This document shows positions 15,401-21,819 of a DNA stretch of 21,819 nucleotides, piece by piece (positions within the stretch are counted from its first letter, which is position 1; each line of letters opens with the position of its first letter). Position numbers and translations under genes: made by a program. A model generated the notes under the pieces. The model did not search any database, was not told where the DNA came from, and saw only the letters and a program-made list of their open reading frames with translations. Source of the DNA: RUG11788 sp964578175 (GTDB lineage Bacteria; Bacillota_I; Bacilli_A; RF39; UBA660). Location of the stretch: the NCBI GenBank assembly GCA_964578175.1, contig CAZOBH010000019.1:1-21819 (forward strand), written 5' to 3'.

Positions 15401-15845
15401 TTTGCATTTGACCACCAGATAATTGATTAGGTTTCTTATGAACATGATCTTTTAAACCAACTTTTTCTAAAGCATTAAGTGCACGTTTTCTTCTTTTATT
15501 TTTTGAAATACCAGATATAGTTAAAGCTAGTTCTACGTTAGATAAAACTGATTGATGAGAAATCAAATTGTAACTTTGAAATACAAAACCTATCGTATGA
15601 TTACGATATGAATCCCAATCTTTATCTTTATATTTTTTAGTAGATACTCCATTTATAAGCAAGTCTCCTTCATCATATTGATCAAGTCCACCTACTATAT
15701 TTAAAAGAGTACTTTTTCCTGATCCAGAAGGACCTAATATAGATACAAATTCATTATCTCTTAAATTAAGTGAAACATCATCTAATGCTTTTTGAACAAG
15801 AGATCCAGTTTGATATTCTTTGCTAATATTTTTTAACTGTAACAT
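12414..15845 (-). CDS. ABC transporter, fused ATPase-FtsX permease with large extracellular domain (MacB-like)
   Basis: 1143 aa. The N-terminal ATPase has Walker A GPSGSGKST (38-46), LSGGQ (142-146), Walker B ILLADEP (162-168) and the His switch VTHN (H198), all intact. A first membrane helix follows near 265-285, then about 700 extracellular residues with many Asn, Ser and Lys and repeats of 'Y...N.LPDPSKMQESLSKYL' type, then three FtsX/MacB helices (about 990-1130) around ERRKEIGILRSIGASKRNI. MacB-type transporters are mechanotransducers that drive export or sensing at the cell envelope; in Gram-positives relatives act in peptide export or antimicrobial-peptide detoxification. The ectodomain is much larger than in MacB. 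AAAGGAGG precedes the ATG. VanZ follows directly; no two-component system is next to it. Confidence 0.9.
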   Translation of the reverse strand: MLQLKNISKEYQTGSLVQKALDDVSLNLRDNEFVSILGPSGSGKSTLLNIVGGLDQYDEGDLLINGVSTKKYKDKDWDSYRNHTIGFVFQSYNLISHQSVLSNVELALTISGISKNKRRKRALNALEKVGLKDHVHKKPNQLSGGQMQRVAIARALVNDPKILLADEPTGALDSETSVQVMELLKDVAKDRLVVMVTHNPDLAHKYSTRIVELKDGKIISDSNPYELKKNEKGIHKNFGKASMSLLTSISLSFNNLKTKFKRTLMIAFAGSIGIIGIALILALSNGVNKFIQDTEEETMISYPIQITRSSISLMSGMAAFEEDSKKENTGDIRELKTLENMLSMVNQNDLSSLKYHFEHEGKSIYDYSRAIEYSYDITPLIYVRQNDKYQKVNPNETFSPLGLSSSSIMFANSSINSFNKLPKNKSLYQNNYELKYGKWPTNKNECIVVTSYDGNLSDFIFYSLGLRDNEELKKMIENFANNKKNEFNSESVSWKYEDIVGIKFKAISNSYLYSYDNINNVYIDRSEDSQYVESILNTKSTDLKIVGIVTPKDDEDTNLLRMGIWYTDDLVNSIRVDAEKSSVVKAQMKDPKINVLTNGPFGEKQSNKIDFTNMFSIDQNKLANAFKIDQSKLSIDTSSLTNMNFNQYISSIAGSALNSNMIKNINIKVNNENLNKMINNLSNDYLKYASSNPSTDYANLSNAIGEYIMSSEGQQLLSQELTRIIGENGSNLIDSETITSVVENIMAGYPDFARDHGYVDPSKFNEYLSEYLRSNEAQSIINTELRKLVSKMVSNIELDSNDAKEIATSLEQGYTNYAKKNNLPDPSKMQESLSKYLETNSAKNILTKGINSSINADEIKSQIMKNVSSNKELNKVMNKITKDLAKNIEKTIVNTAKSLPKAISIDTKAFTSAFVINFGEDEIRSFITAMASNSSSSYESNLATFGYVGENELNEIDIYPKDFEAKSSIIDLLDKYNEKVKKDKQPEKEISYIDLVGVMLASVTTIVNVISYVLIAFVAISLVVSSIMIGVITYISVLERRKEIGILRSIGASKRNISQVFNAETGIIGLFAGLLGVGISLLITIPANIILRNVTGIETLTAYLTIPQIITLILISVILTLIGGLIPSKSAAKQDPVEALRTD

Positions 15846-15868
15846 ATTAAATCCTCCTTTCTACCATA

Positions 15869-15901
15869 GTATTAATTATATCATGTATATACTATTAATA
15901 C
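15869..15901 (-). promoter_or_regulatory. Extended -10 promoter of the ABC transporter with flanking inverted repeat
   Basis: TGATATAAT (15875-15883) lies about 30 bases before the ATG. It is bracketed by GTATTAAT (15869-15876) and its inverse ATTAATAC (15894-15901), 17 bases apart, a possible repressor site. Confidence 0.5.
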
Positions 15902-15902
15902 A

Positions 15903-17030
15903 TTATTTAACTTTTATTTTTTTAATTTTTAGTCTATTATTAGTTGCTTCTTTTAAAAGGACATATATAATCGAAGCAATAGGTAACCCTATAATCATTC
16001 CAATAAGTCCAAAAAGGGAACCAAATATCAATACTGCAGATAAAGTCCATATGCCAGATAAACCTACTGATTTACCAACTACTTTTGGATATATAAAATT
16101 ATTCTCTATTTGTTGAATAACAATAGATATAATTATATAAATAATTGATTTAACAGGATCAATTGGTAACATAAGAATTGCTCCAAAAATAGCTGCAATA
16201 GTTGCTCCTACTGTTGGAATAAATGCAAGTACTCCAGTTAACACTGAAATTAACAATGCATATGGGAAATCAAATATAAATAAAATTATAAAAAATAATG
16301 TTCCTAAAATAATTGCTTCTAAACATTGACCAGATATAAATTTAGAAAAAGTTTCATTAGAAAGTTTAGCTATCTCTTCTAATTTATTTGCAACTTTTTT
16401 ATTACAAAAAGCATATGTTAATTTCTTAATTATTTTAATAATATATTCTTTTTGAAGTAATAAATACACAGCGAATATTATACCTAAAAATAAATTAGTT
16501 AATCCTGATACTATTCCTAATAAAATATTTTTAGAAGATGATAAAACAGTAATTATTATTGAACTTGTATCATAATTAGAAATACTATTAAATGAATTTG
16601 TTAATTCTTTTTGAAGTTCTGGATATCTATTTAATAAATCAATACTATATGATTCCAATTTATTATAAACTTCTGGAAGTTCTTCCAATATTAATTTAAT
16701 ATTATTAATTAATTCAGGTATTATTAGAAATAATATAAGACTTATTACTAGAATAAAAAGTAATAAAGTTAATAAAACTGAAACAACTCGTACAACTTTT
16801 TTCTTTCTAGCTGTTTTTTTCCCTTTTAATAATAATTTTTCAATTCTTTTCATCGGAATATTTAGAATAAAAGCTATACATATACCCACTATAATTGGAG
16901 AAATGATATTTAGAAAATGACCTATAGCTGATGTAATAAAAGGAATATTTTTTAAGATAAAATAGAATAATACTACACCTGATAAAGTTATAAATAAACC
17001 TTCATATTTTTTAATATTTTCTTTATTCAT
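15903..17030 (-). CDS. AI-2E family transporter (PerM/UPF0118)
   Basis: 375 aa with about eight membrane helices: two near the N-terminus (residues 12-28 and 37-58), one at about 88-110, a soluble helical stretch (110-155), then the C-terminal group. The C-terminal part carries the family signature: ISVLTGVLAFIPTVGATIAAIFG, then QQIENNFIYPKVVGKSVGLSGIWTL and a Gly-rich final pair of helices. Members include the AI-2 exporter TqsA and Na+/H+ antiporter-like proteins; the substrate cannot be read from sequence. AGGAGG lies seven bases before the ATG. No terminator is seen after the stop, only the promoter of the ABC gene, so some read-through into that gene is possible. Confidence 0.9.
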   Translation of the reverse strand: MNKENIKKYEGLFITLSGVVLFYFILKNIPFITSAIGHFLNIISPIIVGICIAFILNIPMKRIEKLLLKGKKTARKKKVVRVVSVLLTLLLFILVISLILFLIIPELINNIKLILEELPEVYNKLESYSIDLLNRYPELQKELTNSFNSISNYDTSSIIITVLSSSKNILLGIVSGLTNLFLGIIFAVYLLLQKEYIIKIIKKLTYAFCNKKVANKLEEIAKLSNETFSKFISGQCLEAIILGTLFFIILFIFDFPYALLISVLTGVLAFIPTVGATIAAIFGAILMLPIDPVKSIIYIIISIVIQQIENNFIYPKVVGKSVGLSGIWTLSAVLIFGSLFGLIGMIIGLPIASIIYVLLKEATNNRLKIKKIKVK

Positions 17031-17070
17031 AAAAATCCCTCCTAAGTTGTTATTCTACTATATTTTATAT

Positions 17071-17097
17071 AAATAAAAAAGACTTACATAAGTCTTT
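17071..17097 (-). terminator. Intrinsic terminator after mgtC-like gene
   Basis: AAAGACTTA / TAAGTCTTT with a two-base centre, followed by TTTTTTATTTAT on the minus strand. It overlaps the stop of the MgtC gene. Confidence 0.85.
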
Positions 17098-17812
17098 ATT
17101 CATCTTCTTCTTCATACTCATCATCTGAATCTTGATCAATATCAGTAATTTTATGATGAGTCCAACTAATTTTATTAACTCCTACTTCTTCTGTTATACT
17201 TCTAACTAAGTCTTCAATAACATCTGGTCTAGTTGTTAATATCTCAAATTTTAATTTAATCCCATTTTCTGATTTATTACGTAAAAGTCCTTCCATTTTA
17301 AGACTGTTCTTTTCTATATTATCAACTACTCTTGCACGAACAACCTTTTCAACTTCTTTATCACATTCTATTCTAATTACACATTTTTCTCTAATTTGAC
17401 TTCTAACTTTTTTCATAATACCTGAAGAAATAACTCTTAGTAAAATATTTGAGAATAATACTAAATAAGTACCAATAGCAGCTTCAACAATCATACCTCC
17501 AGCACATAAAACACCAATTGCTGCAACACACCAAAGAGTAGCCGCTGTATTAAGTCCTTTTATTTTACTTCCATTACGAATAATAACTCCTGCACCTAAG
17601 AAACCTATACCAGAAACAACTTGTGATGCTATTCTTGCTTGATCTCCTGTTATTCCATTAGAACCAAATGAAAAATAAACAAACAAAAATGCTCCAAGAG
17701 AAACTAATACATTAGTCCTTAACCCAGTTACTTTATTATGAACTTGTCTTTCAAAACCTACTAATATACTCAATATATAACACGCAATAATCCTTATTAA
17801 AAATATTTTCAT
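17096..17812 (-). CDS. MgtC/SapB family membrane protein
   Basis: 238 aa. The N-terminal membrane part shows the complete MgtC pattern: LVGFERQ, GLRTNVLVSLGA, then VSGIGFLGAGVIIRNGSKIKGLNTAATLWCVAAIG, one of the best-conserved blocks of the family. About four helices are present, followed by a cytosolic ACT-like domain (residues about 140-225) and a very acidic tail (DQDSDDEYEEEDE). MgtC proteins help growth at low Mg2+ and in Salmonella inhibit the F1Fo ATP synthase; in many Gram-positives the role is unknown. It starts 11 bases after the ABC-F gene with AGGAGG and is the last gene of that unit. No Mg riboswitch is seen. Confidence 0.92.
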   Translation of the reverse strand: MKIFLIRIIACYILSILVGFERQVHNKVTGLRTNVLVSLGAFLFVYFSFGSNGITGDQARIASQVVSGIGFLGAGVIIRNGSKIKGLNTAATLWCVAAIGVLCAGGMIVEAAIGTYLVLFSNILLRVISSGIMKKVRSQIREKCVIRIECDKEVEKVVRARVVDNIEKNSLKMEGLLRNKSENGIKLKFEILTTRPDVIEDLVRSITEEVGVNKISWTHHKITDIDQDSDDEYEEEDE

Positions 17813-17823
17813 AAATTACCTCC

Positions 17824-19659
17824 TTATTTATTCACTAAATTTTCCCATTCTTTTTCTTTTATTTTTATTTTTTCTTCTAATTCTTTTATTTCCATACTTA
17901 AACTATTTGATTTTTCATAATCATCATAACAATTATACAATTCTTCATTTATTTTTTTTATTTTATTATTAATTTCTTCTACTTCTTTTTCTATTTTATG
18001 AATATCTTTATTTCCTTTTATAATAGGTTCTTTCTTTTTAACATCTTTCTTTTCTATAACTTGTTTTACTTCTTTATCTCTTTTTTCTAAATATTCTTGA
18101 TATCCATATTTATATATTTTTAAACCATTATCAGTAAAGGCAATTACTTCATCAGCTATTTTATTAACAAAATATCTATCATGTGATACAAAAATTATAG
18201 TTTCAGGATAACTTTTTATAGTGTCTTCCAGTGCTTCTTTACCAATTATATCTAAATGATTTGTTGGTTCATCTAAAAATAATAAATTTGGTTTACTAAA
18301 AAATATTTCACATAAGAGTAATCTAACTTTTTCTCCACCTGATAATATATTTAATTTTTTATCGACATCTATTCCACTAAACATAAAAGCACCTAGTGCG
18401 TGTCTTGCTTCTTCATTAGATAATTTTGGATATTTATTCATAAATTCTTCAAGTATCGTTCCATTAGTTTCAAAATTTAAGTTTTGATCAAAATAAGCAT
18501 TATGTACATTATAACCATTTTGTACTTTACCAGATAATGGATGAATCAAACCATACATAGTCTTTAAAAGAGTACTCTTTCCACTACCATTAGGTCCAAT
18601 TATAGCTATTTTTTTACCTCTTATAAAACTATAATCAATTGAACCTAATACTTTATCATATCCAAACTCTAAATTCTTTAAAGTTAAAACTTCTCTTCCT
18701 GGTTTTTCAATATTTTTAAAATTAGTTTTAAATGTTTTTCTATCTTCTCTTAATGGTTTATCTATCTTATCCATTCTCTCAATTTGTTTTAATTTAGATA
18801 ATGCCATTCCAGCTTTTTTAGGTTTAAATCTAAATCTTAAATATAAGTCATTTAATCTTTTAATTTCTTTTTGTTGTGATTCATAATCTTTTAATTGTTT
18901 CAAATAATTTTGTTGTTTAACTTCTACATATTTAGAATAATTTCCTTTATAAACTTTTGTTTCTCCATATTCTATATCATAGATAACATTAACAGTATTA
19001 TCTAAAAACATTCTATCATGTGAAATAACAATAAATGCTTTCTTATAGTTTTTAAGATAATTTTCTAACCATTCAATTGTATTCATATCTAAATGGTTAG
19101 TAGGTTCATCTAATATTAATAAGTCATTATCAGATAAAAGTAATTTCATAAAAGAAATCTTCATTTTTTCTCCACCAGAAAAGTTTTTTAATACTTTATC
19201 TTTCTCATTATTAAAACCAAAAGATCTAATCATTGATTCTATTTCACTTTTATATGTATATCCACCTAAAATATTAAATCTATCTAATAATTCAGAGTAT
19301 TTTAAAATATTATTATCATTATCTAATCTTGTACTTAATTCTTCTATTTCTTTTTCCATTTTTATAAGATTGTCAAATGATTTAGATATTTCTTGATACA
19401 AAGTTAATTCTTCATCTAATTTTATCTGTTCTAAATATCCTATCTTTAAATTTTTAGATTTTTCTATTTTTAAAGGAACATCATCTATTCCTTCACTAAG
19501 CATAGAATTGTCTATGATAGCTTTAACTAAAGTTGTTTTACCTGATCCATTTCTACCAACTATTGCAGTATGTTGGGAATCATGTATTTCAAAGTTAATA
19601 GAAGATAAAATCATTTCTCCATTTAATTCTACTGCTCCATTTTCAATCATCAGTTTCAT
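17824..19659 (-). CDS. ABC-F family ATPase
   Basis: 611 aa from the ATG at 19659, chosen because AGGTGG lies five bases upstream; a longer form from GTG at 19668 would use part of that site as coding sequence. It has two ATPase domains and no membrane segment. The first has GRNGSGKTT, FSGGEK and LLILDEPTNHLD; the second has GPNGSGKST, LSGGEK and LLFLDEPTNHLD. Between them is the basic P-site tRNA-interaction linker (RFRFKPKKAGMALSKLKQI), and a Lys/Glu-rich coiled coil forms the last ~80 residues. ABC-F proteins bind the ribosomal E site and act in translation; some (Vga, Lsa, Msr) give ribosome protection against antibiotics. A resistance role cannot be decided here. It begins one base after the upstream gene's stop. 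Confidence 0.93.
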   Translation of the reverse strand: MKLMIENGAVELNGEMILSSINFEIHDSQHTAIVGRNGSGKTTLVKAIIDNSMLSEGIDDVPLKIEKSKNLKIGYLEQIKLDEELTLYQEISKSFDNLIKMEKEIEELSTRLDNDNNILKYSELLDRFNILGGYTYKSEIESMIRSFGFNNEKDKVLKNFSGGEKMKISFMKLLLSDNDLLILDEPTNHLDMNTIEWLENYLKNYKKAFIVISHDRMFLDNTVNVIYDIEYGETKVYKGNYSKYVEVKQQNYLKQLKDYESQQKEIKRLNDLYLRFRFKPKKAGMALSKLKQIERMDKIDKPLREDRKTFKTNFKNIEKPGREVLTLKNLEFGYDKVLGSIDYSFIRGKKIAIIGPNGSGKSTLLKTMYGLIHPLSGKVQNGYNVHNAYFDQNLNFETNGTILEEFMNKYPKLSNEEARHALGAFMFSGIDVDKKLNILSGGEKVRLLLCEIFFSKPNLLFLDEPTNHLDIIGKEALEDTIKSYPETIIFVSHDRYFVNKIADEVIAFTDNGLKIYKYGYQEYLEKRDKEVKQVIEKKDVKKKEPIIKGNKDIHKIEKEVEEINNKIKKINEELYNCYDDYEKSNSLSMEIKELEEKIKIKEKEWENLVNK

Positions 19660-19660
19660 A

Positions 19661-21052
19661 TTATCCACCTAATATCTTATCTATATAATATTTGCTGTTT
19701 TTATCTAATTCTTTTCTTAAAGAAGATATACCAATTTCTTCAGAAAGAGTCTTTTTATTTGAAAATAAATTAGTACCAAGACCTAATCGATCTCCATCTA
19801 TTCTTGCTCCAAGAGATGCAAGTGTTGTTGGATACATATCCATATTAGTAAATATTCTTTCTTTATCTTTATTAGGTTCAATTAAAGAATTAATAAACAT
19901 ATTAAATATAGCTCTATTTTTATTTTTATATATTCCTTTTTGCATAGTTAAATGGTCCCCCACTACAATAATTGTTGTATCATCATAATAATCTTGATCT
20001 TCTAACCATTTTATAAACTCACTAATTATATAATCATCACATCTAAAGGAATCAATATAATGATTATTACTCTTTTTATATTTACAAGAATCTTCTACAT
20101 ATCCATCCATAAAATGAGTATTTGAAGTAAGTATCGTCATATTAAATGGTTTATCATTTGAAATGTTATCCAATTCTTTTTTAGCCATTTCAAACACTTT
20201 AGAATCTTCCATTCCCCACCAAGTAAAATAATCTTTATCTATATATTTATTATCACGAGCATATTCATAATCTAGTATCTTATAATCACCATGTTTTTTT
20301 AAATATTTATCTCTTCCCCCAAAACTTGCAGTTGATCCCATAACAAAATAATTAGAATATCCATTTTCTTTTAATACCTCTCCTATACTATAGGCACCAG
20401 GAACTTCATTTATTTTTTTATTAAACCAATTATATTTAAGTGGAACTTTAACAGATATTCCTGATGTTTGAGCCATAATAGCAGCAGAAGTCCAAGAACT
20501 ACCTCCATTATAAGTTGCTCCACCTAAGTCTTGATTATTACTGAAATTAATATGTTTTAAAGCAATATCTTTTAGATTAGGAATCATATCTAAATCAGAC
20601 ATTTCCAATGATTCAACATAAATATAAATTAAGTTATTTTTATGTTCAGGAAATTCTATATCTACACTTTCAGGATCTACATAATAATCTTCATATATTT
20701 TAGAGTTATCTAAATTATTATAAAAATATCCAAAGAAACCTAATGAATATAAAATAATTATTATAGATAGAATTAAAACATATTTAGGTAATTTATATAT
20801 AAAACTATTTTCTTTTATTTTATTTCTTAAAATAGTAATAATTATAAATATAATAAAAGTAATTAAAAAAGCACCACCTAAGCAAAATATAAATCCGTTA
20901 GATACAGCACCACTACTAGTACCACCTAAATTATTTAATGAAAATAATAATTGTTCTGGTGTAATTCTTTCAAAATTATTATTTATAAATATACTTAATA
21001 ATATAATTACAAAAGAAATATATAAAATTATGTATTTAACAAATCTCTTCAT
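19661..21052 (-). CDS. LTA synthase/phosphoglycerol transferase-like sulfatase-fold membrane protein
   Basis: 463 aa. Three membrane helices (about residues 5-23, 50-75, 89-111) precede an extracellular alkaline-phosphatase-fold domain. LIYIYVESLE (E147) is the first metal ligand. NGGSSWTSAAIMAQTSGI matches the block around the Thr nucleophile of OpgB/MdoB-type enzymes (T188 here). H313 in NTHFMDG and VGDHLTM (D366, H367) give the remaining ligands. Such enzymes move glycerol-phosphate from phosphatidylglycerol to lipoteichoic acid or another glycan. Only three helices instead of the usual five makes it closer to phosphoglycerol transferases than to canonical LtaS. The promoter is an extended -10 and AGAGATGA precedes the ATG. 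ABC-F and mgtC follow in the same unit. Confidence 0.85.
   Translation of the reverse strand: MKRFVKYIILYISFVIILLSIFINNNFERITPEQLLFSLNNLGGTSSGAVSNGFIFCLGGAFLITFIIFIIITILRNKIKENSFIYKLPKYVLILSIIIILYSLGFFGYFYNNLDNSKIYEDYYVDPESVDIEFPEHKNNLIYIYVESLEMSDLDMIPNLKDIALKHINFSNNQDLGGATYNGGSSWTSAAIMAQTSGISVKVPLKYNWFNKKINEVPGAYSIGEVLKENGYSNYFVMGSTASFGGRDKYLKKHGDYKILDYEYARDNKYIDKDYFTWWGMEDSKVFEMAKKELDNISNDKPFNMTILTSNTHFMDGYVEDSCKYKKSNNHYIDSFRCDDYIISEFIKWLEDQDYYDDTTIIVVGDHLTMQKGIYKNKNRAIFNMFINSLIEPNKDKERIFTNMDMYPTTLASLGARIDGDRLGLGTNLFSNKKTLSEEIGISSLRKELDKNSKYYIDKILGG
19665..19670 (-). promoter_or_regulatory. Ribosome binding site deciding the ABC-F start
   Basis: AGGTGG, five bases before the ATG at 19657-19659; it lies in the last codons of the sulfatase-fold gene. 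Confidence 0.75.
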
Positions 21053-21069
21053 AAAATCATCTCTAAGTA

Positions 21070-21078
21070 ATTATAACA
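21070..21078 (-). promoter_or_regulatory. Extended -10 promoter of the sulfatase/ABC-F/mgtC unit
   Basis: TGTTATAAT, 18 bases before the ATG at 21052, directly downstream of the nrdG terminator. Confidence 0.65.
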
Positions 21079-21079
21079 T

Positions 21080-21105
21080 AAAAAGACAGTCTTTTGACTG
21101 TCTTT
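21080..21105 (-). terminator. Intrinsic terminator of nrdDG
   Basis: A perfect ten-pair stem AAAGACAGTC / GACTGTCTTT with a four-base loop, followed on the minus strand by two further T after the arm and ATG; the T-run totals five. Confidence 0.85.
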
Positions 21106-21106
21106 G

Positions 21107-21601
21107 TTATTCTTCAAAAAGAACTATATCTTTTTTCTTTAGAGATTTTTGTACATCTATTACTCTTTGATTACTAGATCCTCTCCAATTTAAGGTTGGA
21201 TCATGTAATTCATCAACATATTGCCCATCTACCAATACATCTAGATATTTCATAACTTCTTTATCTTTTAAATCTTTATCAAATAAGAATCCACTCCATG
21301 CCCATAAAGTTTTTTCAGGGAACTTTTCTTTAAAAGCTTTAGCAAGTTTAGTAGTTCCTTCAATATTAGTTGGATGCATTGGTTCTCCACCAAGAATTGA
21401 TAAACCAACAACGTACTCTTTTTCACATAATTCTAATACTCTATCAATTGTTTTATCAGTAAATTCTTTACCTGCTTTAAAATCCCATGTTTCAGGATTA
21501 AAGCAATTCTTACAATGGAATGCACATCCTTGCATAAAGATTGATACTCTAACACCTGGTCCATTTGAAATATCCATTTTTCTTATTAGATTATATCTCA
21601 C
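21107..21601 (-). CDS. nrdG: Anaerobic ribonucleotide reductase activating protein NrdG
   Basis: 164 aa radical-SAM activase. MQGCAFHCKNC holds the CxxxCxxC cluster (C26, C30, C33) for the 4Fe-4S centre that binds S-adenosylmethionine. DISNGPGVRVS just before it is the typical NrdG N-terminal block, LSILGGEP (the 'GGEP' motif) and LWAWSGF follow, and the length is normal. It generates the glycyl radical on NrdD so that ribonucleotides can be reduced without oxygen. The start is GTG at 21601, overlapping the TAG of nrdD by one base; AAGGAAG lies upstream inside nrdD. The internal ATG at codon 9 would lose part of the conserved N-terminus. The terminator follows at once. Confidence 0.95.
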   Translation of the reverse strand: MRYNLIRKMDISNGPGVRVSIFMQGCAFHCKNCFNPETWDFKAGKEFTDKTIDRVLELCEKEYVVGLSILGGEPMHPTNIEGTTKLAKAFKEKFPEKTLWAWSGFLFDKDLKDKEVMKYLDVLVDGQYVDELHDPTLNWRGSSNQRVIDVQKSLKKKDIVLFEE

Positions 21602-21819
21602 TATTCGTCATCTTCCTTATTATCGATATGAAGTACTCTTTCTTTAATTTCTTGAGTTCTTCCTTTATTCCAGAAATTAGTTCCAATATAACCACAAGTA
21701 CGTCTTGCAACATTTAATGTATCATGATCTCTATTTCCACAGTTAGGACAATACCATTCTAGATTTTCATCAATTAGTATTTCTCCGTCAAATCCACATT
21801 TTTGACAATAATCTGATTT
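21601..21819 (-). CDS. nrdD: Anaerobic ribonucleoside-triphosphate reductase NrdD, C-terminal 72 residues (5' end outside window)
   Basis: The frame is open from the window edge to the TAG at 21601-21603. It contains YCQKCGF and YCPNCGN, the two CxxC pairs of the C-terminal zinc site, and then RRTCGYIGTNFWNKGR, the glycyl-radical loop (Gly after Cys in RTCGY). These features together identify the C-terminus of class III ribonucleotide reductase. The enzyme makes deoxynucleotides under anaerobic conditions after activation by NrdG, encoded directly downstream with a one-base overlap. Confidence 0.95.
   Translation of the reverse strand, partial: KSDYCQKCGFDGEILIDENLEWYCPNCGNRDHDTLNVARRTCGYIGTNFWNKGRTQEIKERVLHIDNKEDDE

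Noticed and set aside
15820..16116. 98-aa plus-strand frame opposite the AI-2E transporter gene
   Set aside because: Antisense shadow of hydrophobic coding sequence in an AT-rich gene, no start signals.
19660..19668. Longer form of the ABC-F protein starting at GTG 19668
   Set aside because: The GTG is part of the AGGTGG binding site of the ATG at 19659.
19692..19988. 98-aa plus-strand frame opposite the sulfatase-fold gene
   Set aside because: Antisense shadow; composition mirrors the real gene on the minus strand.

Overview
This is a very AT-rich (roughly three-quarters A+T) window from a low-GC Bacillota bacterium. Many genes begin after canonical AGGAGG-type ribosome binding sites. TGA is used as a real stop codon (at 2195, 3630 and elsewhere), so this is the standard bacterial code and not the Mycoplasma code. 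An oxygen-independent ribonucleotide reductase (nrdD-nrdG), SipW-type secretion and a yybP-ykoY riboswitch fit an anaerobic, probably host- or gut-associated member of the Bacilli/Clostridia. The exact lineage is inference. Except for one truncated gene at the left edge, every gene lies on the minus strand, so transcription runs from high to low coordinates. The window contains one 100-N assembly gap (1436-1535).

Layout from left to right. 1-582: 3' end of a plus-strand GT8 glycosyltransferase, ending in a bidirectional terminator. 599-4358: small poorly characterised genes, several with metal-hydrolase-like motifs. These are an HExxH protein split by the gap, a 98-aa protein, a 139-aa protein with a JAMM-like motif, a histidine phosphatase, and a second HExxH protein. 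4386-6766: htpG (Hsp90) with a P-loop kinase, driven by a promoter overlapped by a CIRCE-like operator. 6860-10942: a four-gene surface operon encoding, in transcription order, a secreted protein with a Hint (Hedgehog/intein) domain, a SipW-type protein with an NPGTGD sorting-like tail, a TasA/camelysin-like fibre subunit, and the SipW-type signal peptidase. 11097-11949: a consensus promoter, a yybP-ykoY-type Mn2+ riboswitch with overlapping terminator, and an uncharacterised soluble protein. 11982-15845: MacB/FtsX-type ABC transporter plus VanZ-family protein. 15903-17030: AI-2E/PerM transporter. 17096-21052: LTA-synthase-like sulfatase, ABC-F ATPase and MgtC. 21107-21819: nrdG and the 3' end of nrdD.

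Two units deserve most attention. The first is the Mn2+ riboswitch, which here sits in front of a soluble protein of unknown function and not an obvious metal exporter. The second is the SipW operon, where a Hint-domain protein is made together with the fibre subunit, its peptidase and a possible wall anchor. A recurrent promoter signature, TGnTATAAT (extended -10), marks at least six transcription units and supports the operon boundaries given here.
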